Positions 8,228-14,512 of a stretch of DNA of 19,056 nucleotides are shown one piece after another. Under the pieces are notes generated by a model. The model was given only the letters and a program-made list of their open reading frames with translations. It was not told the DNA's origin and searched no databases. Position numbers and translations under genes: made by a program. How positions within the stretch are numbered: position 1 is the stretch's first letter; each line of letters begins with the position of its first letter. The stretch covers positions 1-19,056 of the forward strand of contig CAVIBB010000027.1 of NCBI GenBank assembly GCA_963640745.1, in the 5' to 3' direction. Source of the stretch: Paratractidigestivibacter sp963640745 (lineage in GTDB: Bacteria; Actinomycetota; Coriobacteriia; Coriobacteriales; Atopobiaceae).

Positions 8228-8348
8228 GTGCACGTCTTAATTTGGTTGGCCGGGTAAGGAACGGCCTCATACCCCTTAAATCGCAGGTAATCTGAGCGAT
8301 TCGAGCCTTGGATACTCGAGCATCCCGCAACAAGATGTGCACTTAGCG
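8222..8348 (+). repeat. Family E palindromic element, copy 1
   Basis: Arms CGCTAAGTGCACGTCTT (8222-8238) and AAGATGTGCACTTAGCG (8332-8348) pair over 17 bp with one G-U on the plus strand. The core from TAAGTGCAC to GTGCACTTA is 121 bp (8225-8345). Interior stems visible on the plus strand are GGCCG/CGGCC, AAATCGC/GCGATT and TCGAG/CTCGA. It is about 91% identical (11 differences, no indels) to the copy at 9562-9682, in the same orientation. It overlaps the lacI stop codon and ends about 50 bp before the nuclease-fold gene. It may be a structured RNA, a MITE-like element or a 3'-end hairpin. Confidence 0.8.
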
Positions 8349-8398
8349 AGTTTCTTAGCTCAAACCCAGAGGCACCGGTCTCGTGATAACTTCTATCC

Positions 8399-9553
8399 AT
8401 GGAAACCGTTCTTTGTGGACCAACTGCCTACCGCTATTGGCGCACGCCGCCGATAGTCCTCTACCTGGTCGCCGCGCCAGTAGACAGCATCGCTTTGCGC
8501 CAATTCGCTCGCCAGGACGAGATTCTTGCGTTCCGGAGCGACCTCGCCGAGAGGCTTCCCTTCCTGCGCGAATGCCGGGGCGCTTCCTGGAGGCACGTCG
8601 GGCGCTCCGCGAAGGATATTCGCGACGCGCAGTGGCTGCTCGCCCCATCCGCGGAGTTTCCACTCCATGTGCTCGCGCAGGAACGCGGGGCCCGGCGCTA
8701 TTCCGGCCTGATATCGGCAATGCTCTGGAACGGCGAGCTTCCGTACGAAGCCACGAGCGAGGTCACCGAGGACCTCGGCGTCACCAGTCCCGCTTTTACC
8801 ATGGTGCAGCTTGCGGCAAAACGCGGCTTCGTAAGGACGCTGTTGCTTGCCTCGGAGCTTTGCGGCGGATACGCCGTTTACCCTGCACCCGAGCCGATTA
8901 AGTCTCAACTGCAGCGGATCGCCTCCCGAAGCGCGCTCAAACCCTTCCATGGATGGAAACCATGCTTGGATAACGACGGCAGAGTCACGGATCTTTGGCA
9001 GCGCGACCCGCTCACGACGCCGGAGGAGCTGCTGAGCATGGCCGCGGCAGCCGAAGGCCACCGCGGCGCCGCCACGCTACGCAAGGCGGCCGAAGCAGTT
9101 GTCCCCCTGGCGGCATCGCCGTTCGAGACCCAGGCGGGTTTGCTGCTCAGCCTTCCCCGCCGACTCGGTGGAGAGGGCTTCGAGGGCCTCGCTCATAACG
9201 AGAAGGTGGAGCTCAACCGAGACGCCCGGCTCGTCGGGCAGCGCCAATGCTGCTACTGCGACATCTATTGGCCAGACGGCCTCGACATAGAGTGCCAGAG
9301 CGCTCAGTACCACAATGACCTCGACGGATTTCTCTCCGACGCCGAGCGCGCGGCGGCGCTCCGCCTTATGGGCGTCGACGTCTTGCCTCTCACGTACGCA
9401 CAGCTACAGGACCCCGATCGATTCGAGGCTTTCTGTGGCGCCGTCGCCATGGCGCGCGGCCTTAGGCAAAAACCGAAGTCCGATAAGGAGATCGAGGCGA
9501 CGAAGCGGCTCAGATCCGAGCTATTCGTTGATTGGGCCGGGCTTCCCGACTAA
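8399..9553 (+). CDS. Putative PD-(D/E)XK nuclease-fold protein (DUF559/Vsr-like C-terminal domain), copy 2
   Basis: This 384-residue protein is a distant paralog of the one encoded at 253-1293. It starts with an N-terminal segment containing YRYWRTPP, continues with a block TLLLASELCGGYA that matches the other protein, and ends in a nuclease-like domain: Glu243 in SPFET, Asp288 in CDIYW and Glu298 in LDIECQSAQYHND, then a DAERAAALRLMGVDVLPL helix-strand. The E-45-D-10-E spacing is the same as in the paralog. The usual Lys of the fold is not evident. No strong ribosome binding site precedes the ATG at 8399, so the leader is short or the start is uncertain. The gene sits between lacI and the sucrose operon, bracketed by two direct copies of family E, and looks like an insertion. 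Function is unknown; defence, toxin-antitoxin or element mobility are open possibilities. Confidence 0.75.
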   Translation: METVLCGPTAYRYWRTPPIVLYLVAAPVDSIALRQFARQDEILAFRSDLAERLPFLRECRGASWRHVGRSAKDIRDAQWLLAPSAEFPLHVLAQERGARRYSGLISAMLWNGELPYEATSEVTEDLGVTSPAFTMVQLAAKRGFVRTLLLASELCGGYAVYPAPEPIKSQLQRIASRSALKPFHGWKPCLDNDGRVTDLWQRDPLTTPEELLSMAAAAEGHRGAATLRKAAEAVVPLAASPFETQAGLLLSLPRRLGGEGFEGLAHNEKVELNRDARLVGQRQCCYCDIYWPDGLDIECQSAQYHNDLDGFLSDAERAAALRLMGVDVLPLTYAQLQDPDRFEAFCGAVAMARGLRQKPKSDKEIEATKRLRSELFVDWAGLPD

Positions 9554-9691
9554 AAATCACGTAAGTGCACGTCTTAATTTGGTTGGCCGGGTAAGGAACG
9601 GTCTCAAACCCCTAAAATCGCAGGTAATTTGAGTGATTTGAGCCTTGGATACTCCAGTGCTCCGCAACAAGATGTGCACTTACGCATTTTT
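9552..9691 (+). repeat. Family E palindromic element, copy 2
   Basis: The 121-bp core is at 9562-9682, the same length as copies 1 and 3. The arms extend outward into an A-run on the left (AAAAATCACG) and a T-run on the right (CGCATTTTT), so the whole unit also looks like a long-loop bidirectional terminator. The interior is nearly that of copy 1. The element begins at the stop codon of the nuclease-fold gene and ends 86 bp before the first scrA operator. The rest of the gene-free stretch 9554-9881 holds the scrA operators and leader; 9692-9777 shows nothing I can name. Confidence 0.8.
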
Positions 9692-9777
9692 GATTCCCGC
9701 CGGTCATTTCCGCCGTTACCGCTCAGCCCGCCGCATACCGCTCACCGAAGTTTTTACGCCGTTCGCGGCTGAAATGA

Positions 9778-9795
9778 TGTGGGAACGTTCCCACA
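9778..9795. promoter_or_regulatory. LacI-type operator O1 of the sucrose operon
   Basis: TGTGGGAACGTTCCCACA is a perfect 18-bp palindrome centred on CG, the hallmark geometry of LacI-family operators. It lies 87 bp upstream of the scrA start. A weak promoter can be fitted with TTCCCA (9789-9794) as -35 and TTTACT (9811-9816) as -10, which would place O1 over the -35 region. Confidence 0.85.
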
Positions 9796-9822
9796 CACAC
9801 TCAAAAGCGCTTTACTACGTGT

Positions 9823-9840
9823 TGTGAGAACGATTCCACA
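9823..9840. promoter_or_regulatory. LacI-type operator O2 of the sucrose operon
   Basis: TGTGAGAACGATTCCACA matches O1 at 15 of 18 positions and keeps the CG centre. The two centres are 45 bp apart, and O2 would lie at the transcription start region of the weak promoter proposed between them. The regulator is most likely the LacI-family protein encoded at 7232-8227. Confidence 0.8.
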
Positions 9841-9881
9841 TTGCAAGGTGGAATCATGGCCTACTCGGAAAGAAGGCAAAC

Positions 9882-11276
9882 ATGGCACTTGATCACCGTC
9901 AGGCAGCCCAGGAGATCCTCGACGCCATCGGCGGCGCCGAGAACGTCGTCTCCGCAGCGCACTGCGCCACGCGCCTGCGCCTCGTCCTCGCCGACGACTC
10001 CAAGGTCGACCAGGAGAAGGTCGACAACGCGACCGGCGCCAAGGGCAACTTCAAGGCATCCGGCCAGCTGCAGGTCATCTACGGCACCGGCACCGTGAAC
10101 AAGGTCTACGACGAGTTCATCTCCCTTGGCCACATCACCGCCGCCTCCAAGGAAGAGGCCAAGGAGGCCGCCGCGGACAAGCAGAACCCGTTCATGAAGG
10201 CCATCAAGGTCCTCGGCGACATCTTCGTGCCCATCATCCCGGCCATCGTCGCCTCCGGCCTGCTCCTGGGCATCATGAGCGCCATCAGCTTCATGAACAC
10301 GAGCGGCTACATCACGGTCGACACCAACTCGACCCTCTACGTCATCGCCGACCTCGTCTCCGGCACCGCGTTCACCTTCCTGCAGATCCTCATCGGCTAC
10401 TCCGCCGCTAAGGTCTTCGGCGCCAACCCCTACCTCGGCGCGGTCATCGGCGGCATCCTGATCAACCCGAGCCTCCAGAGCGCCTACACCGTGGCCGCCA
10501 ACGGCGTCGAGAAGTACCTTTCGGTCTTCGGCATCTACAACATCGAGCTTATCGGCTACCAGGGCCACGTCATCCCCATCGTCATCGCGGCGCTGATCCT
10601 CTCCGTCATCGAGAAGCAGCTCCACAAGGTCGTCCCCGACATGTTCGACCTCTTCGTGACCCCGCTCGTCTCCGTCTTCGTGACCGCCCTCGTGACCATC
10701 TGCGCCGTCGGCCCGATCTTCGTCTTCCTCGAGAACGCCATCCTCGGCGGCATCCAGTTCCTGCTCACCCTGCCCCTCGGCATCGGTTCCGCCGTCATCG
10801 GCTGCCTCTATGCCCCGACCGTCGTCACCGGCCTGCACCAGATGTACACCGCGATCGACCTCGGCCAGCTTGCCCAGTACGGCGTGACCTACTGGCTGCC
10901 CATCGCCTCCGCCGCCAACATCGGCCAGGGCGGCGCCTGCCTCGCCGTGGCCCTCAAGACCAAGGACGCCAAGACCAAGGGCCTCGCCACCCCCGCCGCC
11001 CTCTCCGCCTTCATGGGCATCACCGAGCCCGCGATCTTCGGCGTGAACCTGCGCTTCTTCAAGCCCTTCATCGCCGGCTGCGCCGGTGCGGGCGTCGGCG
11101 CCTGGATCTGCGCCATGACCTCCCTCGCCGCTTCCGGCACGGGCGTCACCGGCATCTTCGGCATCCTGCTTTGCCTCTCCCAGCCGGTCCAGTACGTGAT
11201 CATGTTCGTCGTGACCGCCGCCGTCGCCTTCGTCCTCTCCTACATCCTCTACAAGGACCCCGAGGACGCCAAGTAG
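9882..11276 (+). CDS. scrA: PTS sucrose-type EIIBC component
   Basis: This 464-residue transporter phosphorylates its sugar during uptake, giving sucrose-6-phosphate if the substrate is sucrose. The N-terminal EIIB domain (about 1-90) has the phosphorylated Cys28 in AAHCATRLR. The EIIC membrane domain follows from about residue 105 and contains the conserved GITEPAIFGV loop. There is no C-terminal EIIA domain, so a separate glucose-type EIIA must supply the phosphate. The ATG at 9882 follows AAGAAGG. Codons end almost uniformly in C, which suggests high expression. It is the first gene of the scrA-scrB-scrK operon behind two LacI-type operators. Sucrose is inferred from the neighbouring GH32 hydrolase and fructokinase; another beta-fructoside or trehalose-like sugar is less likely. 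Confidence 0.93.
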   Translation: MALDHRQAAQEILDAIGGAENVVSAAHCATRLRLVLADDSKVDQEKVDNATGAKGNFKASGQLQVIYGTGTVNKVYDEFISLGHITAASKEEAKEAAADKQNPFMKAIKVLGDIFVPIIPAIVASGLLLGIMSAISFMNTSGYITVDTNSTLYVIADLVSGTAFTFLQILIGYSAAKVFGANPYLGAVIGGILINPSLQSAYTVAANGVEKYLSVFGIYNIELIGYQGHVIPIVIAALILSVIEKQLHKVVPDMFDLFVTPLVSVFVTALVTICAVGPIFVFLENAILGGIQFLLTLPLGIGSAVIGCLYAPTVVTGLHQMYTAIDLGQLAQYGVTYWLPIASAANIGQGGACLAVALKTKDAKTKGLATPAALSAFMGITEPAIFGVNLRFFKPFIAGCAGAGVGAWICAMTSLAASGTGVTGIFGILLCLSQPVQYVIMFVVTAAVAFVLSYILYKDPEDAK

Positions 11277-11320
11277 CGAGAAACCCGCGTCAACCGCAGC
11301 GTCAACCGCCCTTTCCTTGA

Positions 11321-11395
11321 GCCGGGGGATCCTCCACTCCCCCGGCCACCCCTTAAGAATCCCCCTTCGGCCCGGCGCGCTTCCCCGCCCGGGCC
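11321..11395 (+). other. Two intercistronic hairpins between scrA and scrB
   Basis: GCCGGGGGA (11321-11329) pairs with TCCCCCGGC (11338-11346), and GGCCCGG (11369-11375) pairs with CCGGGCC (11389-11395). Neither is followed by a T-run. They are more likely to stabilise or process the mRNA, or to attenuate it partly, than to end it. The second one ends about 10 bases before the scrB ribosome binding site. Confidence 0.6.
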
Positions 11396-11421
11396 ACCCC
11401 TATAAAGAGAGGATGCACCCC

Positions 11422-12828
11422 ATGACCGCCGACACCTGGAGAATGGGCTTCCACCTCATGCCGCCCGCCGGCTGGCTGAACGACCCCAACGGCCTCTGCC
11501 AGTTCCGCGGAACGTACCACTTCTTCCACCAGTGGAGCCCCGAGTGGCCGACCCCGCACGCCCGCCGCGGCTGGGGCCACTACTCAAGCGAGGACCTCAT
11601 CCACTGGCGCCACCACGGCATGGTCCTGGACCAGGACACCCCCGACGACGCGAACGGCGCCTACTCCGGCGGCGCCATCGTCGTGCCCGGGGCCGCCTCC
11701 GACGGCGGCGACCTGCTGCGCCTTTACTACACCGGCAACGTCAAGCACCCCGGCGACTACGACTACGTCTACGAGGGCCGCGGCGCTAACGAGATTCTCG
11801 TCGAGTCCGAGGACGGCTACGCGGTCGGTCCCAAGCAGACCCTTCTTTCCAATGCCGACTACCCCGACTACTGCAGCTGCCACGTGCGCGACCCCAAGGT
11901 CTGGCTCGAGGACGGCGCCTATCGCATGCTCCTCGGCGCGCGCACCCGCGACGACCTCGGCATGATGCTCGTCTACCGCAGCGAGGACGGCCTTAGCTGG
12001 GAATTCGCCGGCACGGTAAGAAGCGACAAGCCCGTGGGCTACATGTGGGAGTGCCCGGACCGCATCGAGCTCGACGGCCGCGAGTACGTGTCGTGCTGCC
12101 CGCAGGGCGTGAAGGACTTCGCCTGGTCGGACGGCATCGACGACCACAGCGGCTACTTCCCCGTGCCCGAGGGCGCGCGCGTGGCGGCTGGCGACGCGAC
12201 CGTGGCCGCGTCCGAGTTCACTCGCTGGGACCACGGCTTCGAGTTCTACGCGCCCCAGAGCTTTACCGACGAGTCCGGCCGCACGATGCTCATCGGCTGG
12301 GTCGGCATGCCCGAGGCAACCTGGGCCGGCCAGCCCGAGAGCCTCGACTGGATTCACTGCCTGACCGTCCCCCGCGTCCTCACCCGCTGCGAGGACGGGC
12401 GCATCGCCCAGTGGCCGGCGGCCGAGCTCGAGGGGCTGCGCGGCGAGGCCGTCGCTCTCGCGGGCGGCAAGAAGGTCGTGCTGCCCGAGCACCACGCCGA
12501 CCTGGTGTTCACCGGCATCGAGGGCGACTTCAGCGTGACGCTCGACGACGCGCTCGTGGTCCGCGGCGACGCGACCGGCTGCGAGATCGCCTTTATCGAC
12601 GAGGCCGTGGCCTGCGGGCGCGCTTCTCGCCGCATCGAGCTCGAGGGGCTGCGCGACCTGCGCGTGCTCGTGGACGCCTCCATCGTCGAGGTCTACGGCA
12701 ACGGCGGCCGCATGGTCTTCTCGACGCGTTGGTTCCCCAATGACGCGCAGCTCAGCGTGGCCGTCGAAGGCACGTGCGCCGAGGGCGCGGCATACCCGAT
12801 GGAAGACGTCATGGCGGGGCTCTACTAA
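11422..12828 (+). CDS. scrB: Sucrose-6-phosphate hydrolase (GH32)
   Basis: This 468-residue cytoplasmic glycoside hydrolase family 32 enzyme cleaves sucrose-6-phosphate to glucose-6-phosphate and fructose. The nucleophile Asp21 is in WLNDPNG, the transition-state stabiliser Asp157 is in the RDPKVW motif, and the acid/base Glu210 is in WECPD. A C-terminal beta-sandwich ends with VDASIVEVYGNGGRMVFS, typical of the family. The ATG at 11422 is chosen over the ATG at 11413 because AGAGAGG lies 9 bases before it, while the earlier ATG abuts the ribosome binding site. Placement between the PTS transporter and fructokinase supports the sucrose-phosphate role over an extracellular invertase, and there is no signal peptide. 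Confidence 0.95.
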   Translation: MTADTWRMGFHLMPPAGWLNDPNGLCQFRGTYHFFHQWSPEWPTPHARRGWGHYSSEDLIHWRHHGMVLDQDTPDDANGAYSGGAIVVPGAASDGGDLLRLYYTGNVKHPGDYDYVYEGRGANEILVESEDGYAVGPKQTLLSNADYPDYCSCHVRDPKVWLEDGAYRMLLGARTRDDLGMMLVYRSEDGLSWEFAGTVRSDKPVGYMWECPDRIELDGREYVSCCPQGVKDFAWSDGIDDHSGYFPVPEGARVAAGDATVAASEFTRWDHGFEFYAPQSFTDESGRTMLIGWVGMPEATWAGQPESLDWIHCLTVPRVLTRCEDGRIAQWPAAELEGLRGEAVALAGGKKVVLPEHHADLVFTGIEGDFSVTLDDALVVRGDATGCEIAFIDEAVACGRASRRIELEGLRDLRVLVDASIVEVYGNGGRMVFSTRWFPNDAQLSVAVEGTCAEGAAYPMEDVMAGLY

Positions 12829-12840
12829 ACAAGAAGAACC

Positions 12841-12877
12841 GGGCGCGGCCGCGGGCGCAAGCCGCACGGCCGCGCCC
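12841..12877 (+). other. Intercistronic hairpin between scrB and scrK
   Basis: GGGCGCGGCCG (12841-12851) and CGGCCGCGCCC (12867-12877) form a perfect 11-bp stem. No T-run follows, so full termination is unlikely. It probably protects the upstream mRNA or reduces transcription into scrK. Confidence 0.6.
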
Positions 12878-12970
12878 GCTTACCTAATGCGCGCAGGCCA
12901 TCGCCATCCCCGCGCACAAGCCGAACAAACGCGCCGCGGCCCGCGAGCCGCGACAGAAAGGAACGCACAC

Positions 12971-13933
12971 ATGATCGACGTCACCGCCCTGGGCGAGGTC
13001 CTCATCGACTTCACCGACGCCGGGACCTCCGCCAACGGCCAGAAGCTCTTTGAGCGCAACCCCGGCGGCGCCCCCGCCAACGTGCTCGTGGCCCTGCAGC
13101 GCCTCGGGCGCTCGACCGCCGTCATCGGTAAGGTCGGCGCGGACATGCACGGCGAGTTCCTGCGCGGCGTGCTCGAGGAGAACGGCGTGAACACCCAAGG
13201 CCTCGTGACCGACCCCGATTGCTTTACCACGCTCGCCTTCGTCGCGCTTTCCGAGACCGGCGAGCGCAGCTTCTCGTTCGCGCGCAAGCCGGGCGCCGAC
13301 ACGCGCCTGACCAGCGGCGAGGTCGACCGGGGCATCATCGAGGAGAGCCGCGTCTTCCACATGGGCTCGCTCTCGCTCACCGACGAGCCCGCCCGCAGCG
13401 CCACCCTCGTGGCGCTCGCGCGCGCCAAGGCCGCCGGCTGCATCGCGAGCTACGACCCCAACTACCGCGCGACCCTTTGGGCGAGCGAGGACGAGGCCGC
13501 GGCCCAGATGCGCAGCGTGGTCGAGCACATGGACGTGGTCAAGATCTCCGCCGAGGAATGCGTGCTGCTCACGGGCGAGTCCGAGCCCGCCGCGGCCGCG
13601 AAGGCGATCCTTGCCCAGGGGCCGTCGATCGTGGTCGTGACGCTCGACGCCGAGGGCGCCTACGTGGCCACCCGCGACGGTGACCGCACGGTGCCGAGCT
13701 TCCGCGCCGACGCCGTGGACACCACCGGCGCGGGCGACTCGTTCTGGGGCGGGTTCCTCTGCGCCCTCGTGGAGAGCGAGAAGCGCCCGGCCGAGGTCGG
13801 CATCGGCGAGGCCGCGGGCTTCGTGCGCTTCGGCAACGCGGTGGCCTCGCTGTGCGTGCGCGGTCGCGGCGGCATCCCCTCGATGCCCTCGCGCGAGGCC
13901 GTCGAGGAGCTTCTCGCCGGCACGCAGGCGTAA
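12971..13933 (+). CDS. scrK: Fructokinase, PfkB/ribokinase family
   Basis: This 320-residue sugar kinase phosphorylates the fructose released by ScrB. The N-terminal PfkB signature region is GGAPANVLVALQRLG, and the C-terminal one is DTTGAGDSFWGGFL, with Asp250 at its start and the catalytic base Asp256. The ATG at 12971 follows AAAGGAA; the open frame extends upstream to 12740 but overlaps scrB and has no start signal there. It is the last gene of the sucrose operon, 142 bp after scrB. The operon context supports fructose, giving fructose-6-phosphate as ScrK-type enzymes do, rather than 2-keto-3-deoxygluconate or ribose. Confidence 0.93.
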   Translation: MIDVTALGEVLIDFTDAGTSANGQKLFERNPGGAPANVLVALQRLGRSTAVIGKVGADMHGEFLRGVLEENGVNTQGLVTDPDCFTTLAFVALSETGERSFSFARKPGADTRLTSGEVDRGIIEESRVFHMGSLSLTDEPARSATLVALARAKAAGCIASYDPNYRATLWASEDEAAAQMRSVVEHMDVVKISAEECVLLTGESEPAAAAKAILAQGPSIVVVTLDAEGAYVATRDGDRTVPSFRADAVDTTGAGDSFWGGFLCALVESEKRPAEVGIGEAAGFVRFGNAVASLCVRGRGGIPSMPSREAVEELLAGTQA

Positions 13934-14027
13934 GGGGCCCGGCTGGGCGAACAGGCGGTGAGAAATTCCAATCTTGCCCGCTCACCTGCGAGTCCTTCGA
14001 TAACACAACAAGCGTTGCCCACTGAGG

Positions 14028-14066
14028 GAAGAAGGCGAATCCTCTCGCCGACTTCTCTCTTTTCTT
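14028..14066 (+). terminator. Intrinsic terminator of the sucrose operon
   Basis: GAAG-AA-GGCGA (14028-14038) pairs with TCGCC-GA-CTTC (14045-14055), with a symmetric 2-base internal loop and a 6-base hairpin loop. TCTCTTTTCTT follows directly. This is the only convincing terminator signature after scrK. Confidence 0.7.
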
Positions 14067-14122
14067 ATAAGGAGGAGGCTGCTATTTTCTCGTTCAAAGG
14101 TGCGCCGTAGAGGGGATGCGCG

Positions 14123-14377
14123 ATGCGCGAGATTGTCCGCCAGATCACCGATCCGCTGGGGTTCCACATCCAGCTCGCCGTGCTTCTTGCCGGGGAGGCC
14201 CAGCGCTGGCGCAGCCGGGTGACCTTCGAGAGCGACGGGCGCGTGGCGGACGCGAGCAACCTGATGGAGCTTCTTGCCATGGGCGTGCGCACCGGCGAGG
14301 CCGTGGTCGTGCGCGTCGAGGGTGCCGACGAGGCCACCGCCGCCGAGGCCATCACCCGACTCGCCCGCAGCTGGTAG
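14123..14377 (+). CDS. HPr-like phosphocarrier domain protein, atypical
   Basis: This 84-residue protein has the length and pattern of HPr, the phosphocarrier between enzyme I and the EIIA domains of the PTS. His15 is in place in DPLGFHIQLA, but the Arg17 that stabilises phospho-His is Gln17. The regulatory Ser46 region reads ASNLMELLAMGV, with Asn at 46 and Ser at 45. The ATG at 14123 follows AGAGGGG; an overlapping ATG at 14116 is in another frame. It lies 189 bp after scrK, behind that operon's terminator, and is convergent with the Etf genes. It may be a divergent HPr paralog with altered partner use or no kinase control, not the cell's main HPr. PTS function is inferred from family only. 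Confidence 0.8.
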   Translation: MREIVRQITDPLGFHIQLAVLLAGEAQRWRSRVTFESDGRVADASNLMELLAMGVRTGEAVVVRVEGADEATAAEAITRLARSW

Positions 14378-14450
14378 CTCCCGTTCAAGGGACCAGGGCA
14401 GCCGGTAGCTCTCGTTCGGCAACAGATAATCCGGCTTCGGCTAACGACGC

Positions 14451-14494
14451 TTGAGGGCAGGCTCGCCGATAAGCACGGCCGGGCCCGCCCTCAA
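14451..14494. other. Inverted repeat between convergent genes
   Basis: TTGAGGGC (14451-14458) pairs with GCCCTCAA (14487-14494) across 28 bases that contain a further GC-rich palindrome (GGCCGGGCC). It sits between the convergent HPr-like and etfA genes, where a bidirectional terminator would be expected, but neither side has a T-run. The call is weak. Confidence 0.4.
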
Positions 14495-14512
14495 TAACTA
14501 GGCTTCGCGTAA

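Noticed and set aside
6563..8233. Open frame of 556 codons on the minus strand
   Set aside because: It is antisense to TetR and LacI genes that have intact helix-turn-helix motifs and ribosome binding sites.
8222..8348. Retron or CRISPR-like repeat
   Set aside because: There is no reverse transcriptase, no cas gene and no regular repeat-spacer array. Only single elements with complementary ends are seen.
8222..9691. Integron attC interpretation of the family E elements
   Set aside because: The gene-between-direct-palindromes layout is similar, but the arms lack attC core motifs (GTTRRRY) and no integrase is in view. Kept only as an analogy.
9856..10098. An earlier ATG before scrA preceded by AAGGTGG
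   Set aside because: It opens a different frame that overlaps the EIIB domain. The ATG at 9882 has AAGAAGG and gives the intact Cys28 region.
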